From Deinococcus koreensis (GTDB lineage Bacteria; Deinococcota; Deinococci; Deinococcales; Deinococcaceae): a stretch of 64,000 nucleotides of DNA. Below the pieces are notes generated by a model. The model was not told the origin of the DNA and did no database searches. It was given only the letters and a program-made list of their open reading frames with translations. Below are positions 41,849 to 51,471 of this stretch, piece after piece. The stretch covers positions 2,293,501 to 2,357,500 of the forward strand of contig NZ_PPPD01000001.1 in the NCBI RefSeq assembly GCF_002901445.1. Reading direction: 5' to 3'. How positions within the stretch are numbered: position 1 is the first letter of the stretch; every line of letters begins with the position of its first letter. The position numbers and the translations under genes were made by a program.

Positions 41849-42278
41849 ATGAACGACTACCTGAACGTGATCCGCAACAACTACGTCAACTTCTCCAGCC
41901 GCGCCCGCCGCCGCGAATACTGGATGTTCGTGCTCAATCAATACGGTCATCTCGGTCATCCTGCAGTTGCCGTTCCAGATTCAGAACCTGGCGTCGCTGG
42001 GCGAGGAGTCGGCCGCGATCCCATCCGGAATCGGCCTGATTTCGCTGATTCTGGCCGTCCTGTATGCGCTGGCCGTGTTCGTCCCCAGTCTGGCCGTCAC
42101 CGTCCGCCGCCTGCACGACACCGGCAAGAGTGGCTGGTGGTATCTGATCGGGCTGATTCCCCTCGTCGGCGGTCTCGTCCTGCTGGTCTTCACGGTGCTG
42201 GATTCCGAGCCCGGCAGCAACAGGTGGGGGCCCAACCCCAAGGCCCACGAAGGCGCCACGCCCGCTGCGAACTGGTAG
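41849..42278 (+). pseudogene. DUF805 membrane protein gene with frameshift
   Basis: The first 29 codons ([20 protein letters not shown], then REYWMFVL) are the typical DUF805 N-terminus, preceded by a GGAGG Shine-Dalgarno sequence. The rest of the family sequence continues in another frame from about 41943 ([27 protein letters not shown], ending [13 protein letters not shown]). The break coincides with the tandem TCAATCAA at 41934-41941; removing one TCAA restores a single frame of about 140 codons. It is either a pseudogene, a sequencing error, or a frameshift-regulated gene. DUF805 proteins are small inner-membrane proteins of unknown function. Confidence 0.85.
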
Positions 42279-42291
42279 GCGCCCATCCATG

Positions 42292-42319
42292 ACCGCCCCG
42301 GCCTGCGCGTCGGGGCGGT
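42292..42319 (+). terminator. Hairpin after the DUF805 gene
   Basis: ACCGCCCCG and CGGGGCGGT form a perfect 9-bp stem with a 10-base loop, 13 bases after the DUF805 stop. No T run follows, so termination is possible but not certain. Confidence 0.5.
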
Positions 42320-42418
42320 GTTCTGCGGGTGCGATGTCTTGTGGGCTTTGCCGCTTGTGGACTTTGCCGTGACCAGATGGTCGATGTGAAACCCCTTGCG
42401 GCCTGAAACACTGAATCC

Positions 42419-42922
42419 ATGTCCGCCATCCCGTCGCTTACGATCCGGCCCCTGACCGCCGCCGACCTCTCTCAGACGCTGCCGATGCTGCTCGATATGG
42501 GCTTCGTGGAGGATGAGCGGGCGCTGGAAGCGCGTTTTCCCCTCCTGTGTGCCCACCCGGACTGGGTGCTGCTGGGCGCCTTTGACGGCGACACGCTGCT
42601 GGGCTACGCGGCGGCGCAGGACTACGGCCCGCATCTGCGCTCCGGAGACTCGCACCGCACCGCCAAACTGCACGACCTCTACACGGCGCCCCCTTCCCGT
42701 CGCCGGGGCGTGGGCCGCGCCCTGATGACGGCGATGGAGGCCTGGGCCAGAGCGCGGGGGCTGCGTTCCCTGTTCTGGTACGCCAACCTTCGGGAAGCTA
42801 CTCCCGCCTACATGGGCATGGGCTACGCCCCCGGCGAGGAAGTGCAGGAGGGCTACCGCTTCTTCGAGATCGATTTCGGTGAGGCGAACACCCGGATACC
42901 CCACCCGGAACGGGGCTCGTAA
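42419..42922 (+). CDS. GNAT-family N-acetyltransferase
   Basis: A 167-residue acetyltransferase. Acetyl-CoA-binding motif A is KLHDLYTAPPSRRRGVGRAL (R-R-G-V-G at about 98-102), followed by helix ALMTAMEAWARARG and motif B (LFWYANLREATPAYMGMGY). Substrate is unknown. An AACACT box lies 6 nt before ATG 42419, compatible with a leaderless mRNA. Two short direct repeats (GTGG(G/A)CTTTGCCG) occur 40-90 bases upstream and might be regulatory. Confidence 0.9.
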   Translation: MSAIPSLTIRPLTAADLSQTLPMLLDMGFVEDERALEARFPLLCAHPDWVLLGAFDGDTLLGYAAAQDYGPHLRSGDSHRTAKLHDLYTAPPSRRRGVGRALMTAMEAWARARGLRSLFWYANLREATPAYMGMGYAPGEEVQEGYRFFEIDFGEANTRIPHPERGS

Positions 42923-42942
42923 ACTGCGGCTAAGCTGGGCCC

Positions 42943-43386
42943 ATGCCCCTCGCCCAGGTCAACGTCGGCCGGATTCTGGCGCCGCTGGACAGCGACACGA
43001 TGCACGGCTTCACCTCGCGCCTGGACGAGATCAACGCGCTGGCCGACGGCTGGCCGGGCTTCCTGTGGCGGCTGCAGGGCGAGGGGGACAGCGCCACCGA
43101 CCTGCGCCCCTTCGAGGACGACACCATTCTGGTCAACATGTCCGTCTGGGAAAGCCTGGAGGCGCTGCGCGACTATGTGTACCGCAGCGACCACCTGGCG
43201 CTGCTCCGGGCACGCAGGCAGTGGTTCGAGCCCATGACCGAGGCTTTTACGGCGCTGTGGTGGGTGCCGGCCGGCCACATCCCGACGACGGCCGAAGCCT
43301 GGGAGCGCATCACGCACCTGCGGGCGCATGGGCCGACGCCGCGGGCGTTCACGTTCAGGCAGGCGTTCGAGGCTCCGCCGGACTGA
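42943..43386 (+). CDS. DUF3291 domain protein
   Basis: A 147-residue cytosolic protein. It has the DUF3291 features: PLAQVNVGRI at the start, DEINALADGWPGFLWRL, VNMSVWESLEALRDYVYRSDH and WWVPAGHIPTTAEAWERITHL. The family has a ferredoxin-like dimeric alpha-beta barrel fold related to monooxygenases such as YdhR/EthD, with no established function. A TAAGCT box (42931-42936) ends 6 nt before ATG 42943. Confidence 0.92.
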   Translation: MPLAQVNVGRILAPLDSDTMHGFTSRLDEINALADGWPGFLWRLQGEGDSATDLRPFEDDTILVNMSVWESLEALRDYVYRSDHLALLRARRQWFEPMTEAFTALWWVPAGHIPTTAEAWERITHLRAHGPTPRAFTFRQAFEAPPD

Positions 43387-43474
43387 AGATCGGCGCTCCT
43401 GCGAAGGCTGTGATCCGCTCGTCCAGGGTGACCAGCCTTATCCCTTCTTCCAGCGCCTGGGCCACCAGCACATA
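43355..43474 (-). pseudogene. Remnant of a PIN-domain (VapC-like) toxin gene
   Basis: Minus-strand translation gives YVLVAQALEEGIRLVTLDER, then ITAFAGAPIF, the characteristic C-terminal helix-strand segment of PIN-domain toxins, where LVTLD(E/R)R carries conserved acidic residues. Upstream of this there is a stop codon and no PIN N-terminus or antitoxin gene. The 3' end runs into the DUF3291 gene on the other strand. It appears to be a decayed toxin gene. Confidence 0.55.
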
Positions 43475-43843
43475 TCACGCCAAAGTCAGGTGCAGCCTTC
43501 AGGACACGCCGGACGATCTGCAGTCGGTGGCCGACCCAGTGGGGGTGGTCGTGCAGAACTGGACGCAGGACACCCGGATGCTCACTGTTGAGGAGAGTGT
43601 GTGACGGCCCGGCGAGTTCCTCCCCACCAGACAGGCGGGTGAGATCGATTTAGGAATAGCTGCCCATTCAGTACGGGCGACAGAGGCGTTCCTGACAGCG
43701 TGGGTCGCCGCACATGCGCAACGGCAGACCGTGTCCTTTCACCTGGGCCTCGCTTCTCCAGTCCTCCATTCCTGAAATCTGACCGCCCAGGTAAGCCCTC
43801 TGGCGGGTTGCCCCCCCTGCACCCGACCCGCTATCCTGGCCCT
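43387..43843. other. Gene-remnant and leader region before thrS
   Basis: No intact gene is seen in these 457 bases. The proximal part contains the PIN-toxin remnant, and a further fragment on the plus strand (NWTQDTRMLTVEESV, stop at 43604) looks like the tail of another lost gene. The distal part is the upstream region of the thrS leader with a TATCCT box at 43832-43837. Confidence 0.5.
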
Positions 43844-43945
43844 ATGAAGCCCTTCGCCCATCACTCCGGTCTGGTGATGCTCGGCGTGTGCTTGCAACGA
43901 ATGCCTGATCTGTCCGGTCTGGTCACGCGAACTCTGAGCGCCTGA
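43844..43945 (+). CDS. thrS leader peptide, 33 codons
   Basis: A TATCCT box (43832-43837) ends 6 nt before ATG 43844. The peptide is MKPFAHHSGLVMLGVC, then LQRMPDLSGLVTRTLSA. Its only two Thr codons, ACG (43925) and ACT (43931), lie near the end and directly after the 5' arm (43914-43922) of the downstream terminator. This is the layout of an attenuation leader peptide for a threonine-related gene. The SGLV segment is duplicated at DNA level (TCCGGTCTGGT at 43865 and 43913). Confidence 0.6.
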   Translation: MKPFAHHSGLVMLGVCLQRMPDLSGLVTRTLSA

Positions 43946-44003
43946 GAACCCCCACGCGGTTTTCAGGCGCTTTGCTGGGTTCACGGCCAGACCGGGTTTT
44001 TTT
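43914..44003 (+). terminator. Leader terminator/attenuator of thrS
   Basis: CCGGTCTGG (43914-43922) pairs with CCAGACCGG (43987-43995). Inside, GAAC (43929-43932) pairs with GTTC (43979-43982), and GAGCGCCTGAGAACC (43936-43950) pairs with GGTTTTCAGGCGCTT (43958-43972). Seven T follow at 43997-44003. The structure lies between the leader peptide and thrS and overlaps the last third of the leader peptide. TGGTCACGCG (43920-43929) also vaguely resembles the T-box consensus, so a T-box cannot be ruled out. Confidence 0.75.
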
Positions 44004-44043
44004 ATTGCTGAAGGCAGATGGCTGAAGGCCAAAAGAGGTTGAT

Positions 44044-45993
<1,950 letters not shown>

Positions 45994-46009
45994 AACAGAA
46001 TCGATGCGA

Positions 46010-46040
46010 AGGGCGACCGGTCAATGGTCGCCCTGTTTGC
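46010..46040 (+). terminator. thrS terminator
   Basis: AGGGCGACC (46010-46018) and GGTCGCCCT (46026-46034) form a perfect 9-bp stem with a 7-base loop, 16 bases after the thrS stop, followed by GTTTGC. Confidence 0.75.
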
Positions 46041-46053
46041 TCTCTCCGATTAA

Positions 46054-46173
46054 AGCATTTGTCAAAAGAGCTGTTCACTTTTGACCGAACGGAGTGAGTG
46101 AATTTGATGGAGTATTTGGGAGAATGGAAGCATCAGACGCAGTTTGTCTGATGCTGTAATTCGGACAAATGCT
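46054..46173. mobile_element. AT-rich 120-bp element with inverted ends (MITE- or SNR-like)
   Basis: AGCATTTGTC (46054-46063) and GACAAATGCT (46164-46173) are perfect 10-bp terminal inverted repeats. Inside are a 9-bp perfect hairpin, GCATCAGAC/GTCTGATGC (46130-46154), and TTCACT/AGTGAA arms around 46074-46102. Base composition is far more AT-rich than the surroundings and no ORF is present. The right end abuts the stop codon of the gene at 46174. Confidence 0.6.
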
Positions 46174-47442
46174 CTAGTCTTCCAGCGGTACCCTCTGCCC
46201 CACGGCATATGGCGGCGCGAACACCGGTGGGGGCTGCTGACGCTGAACGGTTTCGGGCACCTGAAGCACGAGCGTGGGGAATTCATCGTCCGATACGGCC
46301 TGCCGACCCCAGGCCCCCAGGTCGCCCATGAGGAGCAGGTGGGCGCCTCTGTACTGCGTGCCCCGCCCCGCAAGCGTGTGCGAGAGCGGAAAAGTGACCT
46401 CACCGTCAGCATCCGCTCCGTGAGGAGTGGAGGTGAGGAGGTCGGAGCTTCCATTTGCCGCCCGGTCTGGGTCGCGTGTCGGGAGGCGGGTAACGAGTAC
46501 GTACCGTGCGCCGGGCCGCGCTCCTTTCAGGCTAAGCCTCCGGGTCACGGGTGCCCAGGGACCTTCCAGAGGCTCGAACATCGGAAATTTGGAACTGTTC
46601 GTTCCCTTTTCCCAGGGCATACCCACCTTCTCGCGCGTGGCTGAGCCCAGATGCAGCCACGCGGCCGTCACGGTCAGATCGGCCGCGACGGTCGGCAGCG
46701 AGCGGATATCTCCCGGAGCCGTGGGGGGCAGGGCCTGCCCGGCCAGGGATACCCGCCCGGTGTCCACCTGCACGGGCCACCCCAGTCGGAAGGCCCGCAT
46801 CGCCAGATTCGACGTGTTCAGAAAGGGGCCGCGTACCCGCACGAACCCGGTCATGAATGCTGGAATGGTGGGTCTCATCGGCCCGCCCGGCGATCCGCTG
46901 AAGCGATCCTGGTAGGGCATCAGTTCTTGCGTGAAGAGGATCAGGGGCCGGTCGGAACGGGGCCCGCCCGTCAGGGGAACAGGCGGCCAGCCTACAGAGG
47001 TCAGGACGGGCTGAGCGCCGGACGTGCTCACCGTCAGCCCGTCCGGAAGGTCTTTTGCCCAGTCCTCAAGACGAACGCCGTCGCCGAACCTGCCCACGAA
47101 GCCCACCGAGCCATACCGTTCCCTCTGCGGCCCGCCGTAGTAGCTTCGCCCCGTCTGCACGTCCCGCAGGTTCCACCCCGTCCAGAGTGTCAATATGACC
47201 AGCCCTGTCCACCACAGCAGATGCAGCGGCGGATGCGCCCCCCACAGAGAGCGGCGGATCGTGGCCGAGTGCCCGAGTTCCTGCATGGCCTGGGCGCTCG
47301 CCTGCGCTCCCGGCACGCCCTCCAGCCGGAGCTGCTGCACCCGTTCGTGCAGGTGGGAGCGGAGTTCGGCCTGGGCGTCCAGACGGGCCCGGCGGGCCAG
47401 GCCCCGGGTGGCGGCGCGCACAAACCGCTCCTCGGCGTTCAC
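46174..47442 (-). CDS. Membrane protein with permease-prefix/HAAS-like N-terminus
   Basis: A 422-residue protein. Residues 1-65 (FVRAATRGLARRARLDAQAE, RSHLHERVQQL, QAMQELGHSATI) match the helical permease prefix/HAAS region that accompanies PadR regulators. One transmembrane helix (LHLLWWTGLVILTLWTGW, about 73-90) precedes a long, probably extracytoplasmic, beta-rich domain with no recognised motif. GTG 47442 overlaps the padR stop (GTGA), so the two are coupled. It is likely a PadR-controlled envelope-stress-type partner. The gene ends one base beyond the right end of an AT-rich repeat element. Confidence 0.8.
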   Translation of the reverse strand: MNAEERFVRAATRGLARRARLDAQAELRSHLHERVQQLRLEGVPGAQASAQAMQELGHSATIRRSLWGAHPPLHLLWWTGLVILTLWTGWNLRDVQTGRSYYGGPQRERYGSVGFVGRFGDGVRLEDWAKDLPDGLTVSTSGAQPVLTSVGWPPVPLTGGPRSDRPLILFTQELMPYQDRFSGSPGGPMRPTIPAFMTGFVRVRGPFLNTSNLAMRAFRLGWPVQVDTGRVSLAGQALPPTAPGDIRSLPTVAADLTVTAAWLHLGSATREKVGMPWEKGTNSSKFPMFEPLEGPWAPVTRRLSLKGARPGARYVLVTRLPTRDPDRAANGSSDLLTSTPHGADADGEVTFPLSHTLAGRGTQYRGAHLLLMGDLGAWGRQAVSDDEFPTLVLQVPETVQRQQPPPVFAPPYAVGQRVPLED

Positions 47443-47780
47443 GCGAACTCCAGATAGGGGCGCAGGGCGGCGGCGTGGGCGCGTTGTTCGTCTCGCTGGC
47501 GCCCGAGTTCCTTCAGGCCGCTGTCGGTCAGGTGGTAGTACTTGCGGGGCGGCCCGCCGGAGTCGCTGGGGCGCGTCTCGGCGCGAATCAGCCCCCGCTG
47601 CTCCAGGCGGTGCAGGGCCGGGTACAGCGTGCCTTCCTTGAAGCTGAAGTGGCCGTTCGTGGTGGCCTGCACGTCCTGAATGATCCGCAGCCCGTACAGC
47701 GGGCCGGCTTCCAGGCTGGCGAGCAGCAGGAAGTCCAGCGTGCCGCGCAACAGGTTCCCGTCCCCGCCTCTCCTGTGCAT
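47439..47780 (-). CDS. PadR-family transcriptional regulator
   Basis: A 113-residue winged-helix DNA-binding protein. TLDFLLLASLEAGPLYGLRII, GTLYPALHRLEQRGLI and GGPPRKYYHLTDSGLKEL are diagnostic of PadR. It probably represses its own two-gene operon. The region before ATG 47780 holds TAGACT 12 nt upstream and a TATGTAG stretch that could be operator. PadR genes next to HAAS/permease-prefix genes are a widespread arrangement; the inducer is unknown. Confidence 0.93.
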   Translation of the reverse strand: MHRRGGDGNLLRGTLDFLLLASLEAGPLYGLRIIQDVQATTNGHFSFKEGTLYPALHRLEQRGLIRAETRPSDSGGPPRKYYHLTDSGLKELGRQRDEQRAHAAALRPYLEFA

Positions 47781-47838
47781 GGCTACATAGTGAGTCTAGA
47801 GAGTGAGGGAGTCAAGGTGGTCTGCCCAGACGGTCAGC

Positions 47839-48876
47839 TCAGCGGAACAGCCCCAGCCGGGCGTCGATCACGCTGGCGGCGCTGGGCGTGGCCCGCGTGA
47901 CGGCCCGGATCCGCGCCACCTCGGCGGGGCTGGCGTAGTTGCCCATCTTCACGCCGTTCAGGAACACGGTCGGCGTGCCCTGAACCCCGACTGCCAGCCC
48001 CGCCCTCACCTGCGCCTCGACCGAGGCTTTGAAGGTATGGGCGTTGAGGCAGCTCGTGAAGGCGGCGGTCTTGAGCCCGGCGCTTCCGGCGTACCCGCCG
48101 AATTTCAGGGCGGTGTCGGCCGCCCTCAGCGGCGTCCAGCGGTCGAACTCCCGGAACAGGGTGTCGGCGTAGGGCCAGAACCTGCCCTGCGCCCCCGCGC
48201 ACTCGCTGGCCTCGGCGGCCGCGAAGGCGTTGGGGTGCTTGTCTAGTGGAAACTGGTAGTGGGACACCCGGAACTGCTCCGGGCGGGCCTCCCAGCCCTG
48301 CGCGGCGCTGTCCCACATCTCCCGGCAGTAGGGGCACTGGAAGTCGCTGAAGATCCTCACCACGTCGGGCGCCGCGGCCGACCCCGTGACGTTGCGGGTG
48401 GCCGGGAAGGCGCTGTCCGGCCAGATCTTCAGGGCGACGTAGGCCGCGTAGCGGGTCGCCGAACCCTCGCCCCGGAGTTTCAGGGCGATCAACCCGCTGC
48501 CGTCCTCGTCCGCCGTCTCCACGAAGCCGCGCCGGGCGGCGGCCTGCAGCTGCGGCGACCCCAGGTTCCTTTGCAGGGCGGCCAGGTCGGTCTCCGCCAG
48601 ACCCCAGGCCACGCCCAGCCCGCGCGCCACGTCGGCCGCCGTGCCCGCCTCGACCAGCACGCCCACGACCAGGTTGCCGGCGACGTCCAGCGTGATGGTG
48701 GCGTCTCCGCGCGTCAGGACGGTCTGCCGGGCCGTGAACCCTTTCAGGATGGTCTGGGCGGCGGTCGCCTTGGGAGTGTCCCAGAGCTGGGCCTGGGCGG
48801 CGCCGGCCAGCAGGGAGAGCGTGCAGACCAGCGGGCGGGCCAGTGTGGGGGCCAGTGTGCGGAGGAGGAGCTTCAC
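47839..48876 (-). CDS. Exported DsbA-like thiol oxidoreductase
   Basis: A 345-residue secreted protein with a Sec signal (cleavage after AQA near residue 29). Its N-terminal 140 residues are unassigned, followed by a DsbA/thioredoxin-fold domain with active site CPYC (FSDFQCPYCREMW) and the cis-Pro loop GVQGTPTVFLNG. Two further Cys (SECAGA, TSCLN) could form a structural disulfide. It probably oxidises or isomerises disulfides outside the cytoplasm. GTG 48876 is chosen because a TAGACT box (48883-48888) ends exactly 6 nt upstream. Confidence 0.92.
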   Translation of the reverse strand: MKLLLRTLAPTLARPLVCTLSLLAGAAQAQLWDTPKATAAQTILKGFTARQTVLTRGDATITLDVAGNLVVGVLVEAGTAADVARGLGVAWGLAETDLAALQRNLGSPQLQAAARRGFVETADEDGSGLIALKLRGEGSATRYAAYVALKIWPDSAFPATRNVTGSAAAPDVVRIFSDFQCPYCREMWDSAAQGWEARPEQFRVSHYQFPLDKHPNAFAAAEASECAGAQGRFWPYADTLFREFDRWTPLRAADTALKFGGYAGSAGLKTAAFTSCLNAHTFKASVEAQVRAGLAVGVQGTPTVFLNGVKMGNYASPAEVARIRAVTRATPSAASVIDARLGLFR

Positions 48877-48935
48877 CCGGGCAGTCTAGGGGGCCGCCGA
48901 CCCTCCCCCAATGGGGGCAGCGGCCCCGGCGAGCG

Positions 48936-49790
48936 CTACCTCCCGCGCCCCAGCACCGTCTTCAGCAGGTCGGGCCGGTTGGTGATGATTCCGTCCACGC
49001 CCAGGCCGATCAGCCGGCGCATCTCGCTTTCCTCGTCGATCGTCCAGACCTGCACGGCCACGCCGCGGGCGTGCATGGCGCGCACGAACCCGGGGGTCAC
49101 GACCTCGATGCCCCCGGCCTGCACCGGCACCTGGGCGACCTTTCCCGGCAGCGGCGCCAGTCCGGCGAGCCCCACCTTGCTCAGCAGCACCAGCGGGCGC
49201 AGCTCCTTCTCGGTCATGGAGGTCGTCACCTCGGGGCAGGCGGCGCGGAACTCGTTCAGGGCGGCGTCGCTGAAGGAGGCCACGATCACGCGGGGCGTGG
49301 CCCCGGCGTCCCGCAGCGCCTTGCAGAAGGGCGCCGCGAGACTGGGCTGCGCCTGCTTGATCTCGATGGTCATGGGAGTCGTCGGAAACGCCGCGAGCAC
49401 CTCCGAAAGCTGGGCCACCCGCACGCCCTGGCCCCGGTAGGGATAGGTCTGCCCGCCGTCGGGCGTGAAGGCGTAGCCGGCGTCGGCCCGCCGCACCTCG
49501 TCCAGCGTCATCCCGGCGATGGCCCCCTTCGTGTCCGTCAGGCGATCCAGGGTGGCGTCGTGCGAGAGCACCAGCGCGCCGTCCCGGGTCGCGTGCATGT
49601 CCATCTCCAGCATGTCCACGCCCAGGGACACCGCGTTGCGGTACGCCAGCAGGGTGTTGCTGGGCCGGATCAGTTCCCCTCCCTGGTGCGCGATGTTCCA
49701 GGGGCGGCCCGTGATGAAGGGGTTGGCGGCCGGCGTCCCGCTGCAGGACACGAAGAGGGCCGCGAGCACGGGAAACCACAGTCTGGGCAT
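48936..49790 (-). CDS. Lipoprotein glycerophosphodiester phosphodiesterase
   Basis: A 284-residue exported GDPD. The lipobox is FVSC at residues 13-16. The active site has the HQGGELIRPSNT variant of the HRGxxxxxPENT motif, as in a known subfamily, with EMDM and the second His in LSHDATL. It hydrolyses deacylated phospholipid headgroup diesters at the cell surface (family role). ATG 49790 is set by a TACAGT box 6 nt upstream, and an extended frame upstream is only readthrough of the intergenic DNA. Confidence 0.93.
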   Translation of the reverse strand: MPRLWFPVLAALFVSCSGTPAANPFITGRPWNIAHQGGELIRPSNTLLAYRNAVSLGVDMLEMDMHATRDGALVLSHDATLDRLTDTKGAIAGMTLDEVRRADAGYAFTPDGGQTYPYRGQGVRVAQLSEVLAAFPTTPMTIEIKQAQPSLAAPFCKALRDAGATPRVIVASFSDAALNEFRAACPEVTTSMTEKELRPLVLLSKVGLAGLAPLPGKVAQVPVQAGGIEVVTPGFVRAMHARGVAVQVWTIDEESEMRRLIGLGVDGIITNRPDLLKTVLGRGR

Positions 49791-50132
49791 GGCTGTACTG
49801 TACCCACCAGCCAGCCACATCCACCAGCCAGTCACATCCACCAGACAGCCACCGGACGGGCGCCACCTGACATCCACACCCGCCCGACACCCGTGCCGAC
49901 CCACGTCCGGCCACCCGCACGGAGTCCGCCGGGAGGTAGGCACAGCGCGCTGCAGGCCACTCGCGGGTACGGCTGGGCGCCCTCTCCCTGGCCTCGACCG
50001 GTGCCGGCCGCACGCCGCTCTGGCCCGGGCCCGATTCCCGGTTTTGGCGAATTTTCAGCATGGACGGCCCGAACTGTCAGAGCGTTGCACGAGGCGGATC
50101 ATTAAGTTCGGGACACGCCCGGAGGGCCGACC
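49791..50132. other. Divergent intergenic region with tandem repeat
   Basis: These 342 bases separate the GDPD and cyclase genes. A 17-bp unit (CCACCAGCCAGCCACAT) is repeated three times in phase at 49804-49854, the third copy diverged, close to the GDPD promoter. The part near 50133 holds a GGAGGG Shine-Dalgarno sequence. No further gene is seen. Confidence 0.7.
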
Positions 50133-51284
50133 ATGCTCACCACCCTGTTCCTGAATTTCTGTGTGCTGGCCACCTGCAGCTATCTGCTCAGCCTGACCTA
50201 CCGGAGCTGGCCCACCGAGCGCTCGGGGCTCTGGTACGTGCTGCGGCTCGCGGCCCTGGCGACCATCGGCATCCTGCTGATGTCCTTCCCGGCGGCCCTG
50301 GCCCCCGGCGTGATCGCCGACCTGCGCGCGGTGCCCTTCGTGTTCGCCCTGCTGCGCTACGGGCCGGTGGCCGCCGTGGGGGTCGCCCTGCCCATGGCGC
50401 TGTACCGGCTGGAACTGGGCGGGCCGGGCGCGCTGGTGTCCCTGATCAGTTTCGGCGCCATGTGGCTGGTCGGCACGGCGGCGTGGTTCTGGCTGCGAAG
50501 CCGCGCCCAGAGGTCAGTGCCGCGCCCCCCTCAGGCGCCGTGGGGCGAGTCGCTGCGGCAGCGACTGACCAGCCGGGTCGCCCTGCGCCGGGGGCTGGCA
50601 ACCCTGTTCACCCTGGCTCCCAATGGGGTGGCGCTGCTGCTGCTGCCCGGCGGTCAGGGCCTGTTCAGCCGCGCCTACTTCCCGGTGCTGGCCCTGGGCC
50701 TCTTCGGTTCGGCCATCCTGAGTTCCATCGTGTCCGGCCGTATCCGACACCTGCAGGTCATGCAGCGCTGGCAGACCCAGGCCCTGCTCGACCCCCTGAC
50801 CGGCATCGCCAACCGCCGGCAGTTCGACCACGACCTGCTGTCGCTGGCCCCCGACGACGCGGTGGTGCTGATCGACATCGACCATTTCAAGCGGGTCAAC
50901 GACACCCACGGCCACGCGGTGGGCGATCTGGTGCTGCGCGACGTGGCGCAGACCCTGTACGGCCAGCTGCGGAGCCACGACCAGGCCTACCGCATAGGCG
51001 GCGAGGAATTCGCGGTGATCCTGCGCGGCGTCACCGAGGAGCACGGCCGGGGCGTGGCCGAGCGGCTGCGGCGCACCGTGGCAGGCCGCCCCATGGCGGG
51101 CGAGCACATTACGGTCAGCCTGGGGGTCAGCCTGGTGGGGGAGAGCGCCGCCCAGGACGTGCTGGAGCAGGTCGATGTGGCCCTCTACCGCGCCAAGCAG
51201 CGCGGGCGCAACCGCACCTGCGTCTGGAAGGCCGGGCAGCTGACCCTGCTGGAAACGGCCCGGACACTGGCCGGCTCGGGCTGA
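50133..51284 (+). CDS. Diguanylate cyclase with 5TM-type membrane sensor
   Basis: A 383-residue protein. Five or six transmembrane helices in residues 1-205 resemble the 5TMR-LYT sensor region. The C-terminal GGDEF domain (about 220-375) has intact IGGEEF (RIGGEEFAVIL), the substrate Asp/Asn set (LIDIDHFKRVNDTHG) and DPLTGIANRR. No RxxD inhibitory site is obvious upstream of GGEEF. It should make c-di-GMP. Its product may be read by the degenerate GGDEF-EAL protein at 37818. A strong Shine-Dalgarno sequence precedes ATG 50133. Confidence 0.94.
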   Translation: MLTTLFLNFCVLATCSYLLSLTYRSWPTERSGLWYVLRLAALATIGILLMSFPAALAPGVIADLRAVPFVFALLRYGPVAAVGVALPMALYRLELGGPGALVSLISFGAMWLVGTAAWFWLRSRAQRSVPRPPQAPWGESLRQRLTSRVALRRGLATLFTLAPNGVALLLLPGGQGLFSRAYFPVLALGLFGSAILSSIVSGRIRHLQVMQRWQTQALLDPLTGIANRRQFDHDLLSLAPDDAVVLIDIDHFKRVNDTHGHAVGDLVLRDVAQTLYGQLRSHDQAYRIGGEEFAVILRGVTEEHGRGVAERLRRTVAGRPMAGEHITVSLGVSLVGESAAQDVLEQVDVALYRAKQRGRNRTCVWKAGQLTLLETARTLAGSG

Positions 51285-51305
51285 GCCAGGGCGGGACGGC
51301 GTCTG

Positions 51306-51471
51306 CTCATACGGATTCCGAATGCCATCCGTTCTGTTTTCGGAATCAATCCGGGGCGGAGGGAGAAGGAAAAGATACGGATTTCGCGGTATGGACTCGT
51401 CGAGCTCCGCAGGAGAGGAACATCCGGCGCTTTCCCGGATGTTACGGAATGGAGCGGCAGTCCGTATCAGG
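51306..51471. repeat. Small noncoding repeat, copy 2, overlapping a stop codon
   Basis: Ends CTCATACGGA (51306-51315) and TCCGTATCAGG (51461-51471) are inverted with one mismatch. It shares ATTCCGAATGCCATCCGTT (51315-51333) and the terminal segment 51437-51471 with copy 1 at 10644-10733. AACATCCGG/CCGGATGTT (51419-51443) forms a 9-bp hairpin. The TGA stop of the aldo-keto reductase gene (51467-51469) is inside the right end. It fills the space between two convergent genes. Confidence 0.85.

Noticed and set aside
43919..43929. T-box consensus match in the thrS leader
   Set aside because: Only a partial match, and the transcript from the likely promoter is too short for a stem I; kept only as an alternative in the finding.
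43700..43945. Longer ORF including the thrS leader peptide in frame
   Set aside because: The upstream codons precede the likely promoter; only the part from ATG 43844 is supported by the TATCCT spacing.
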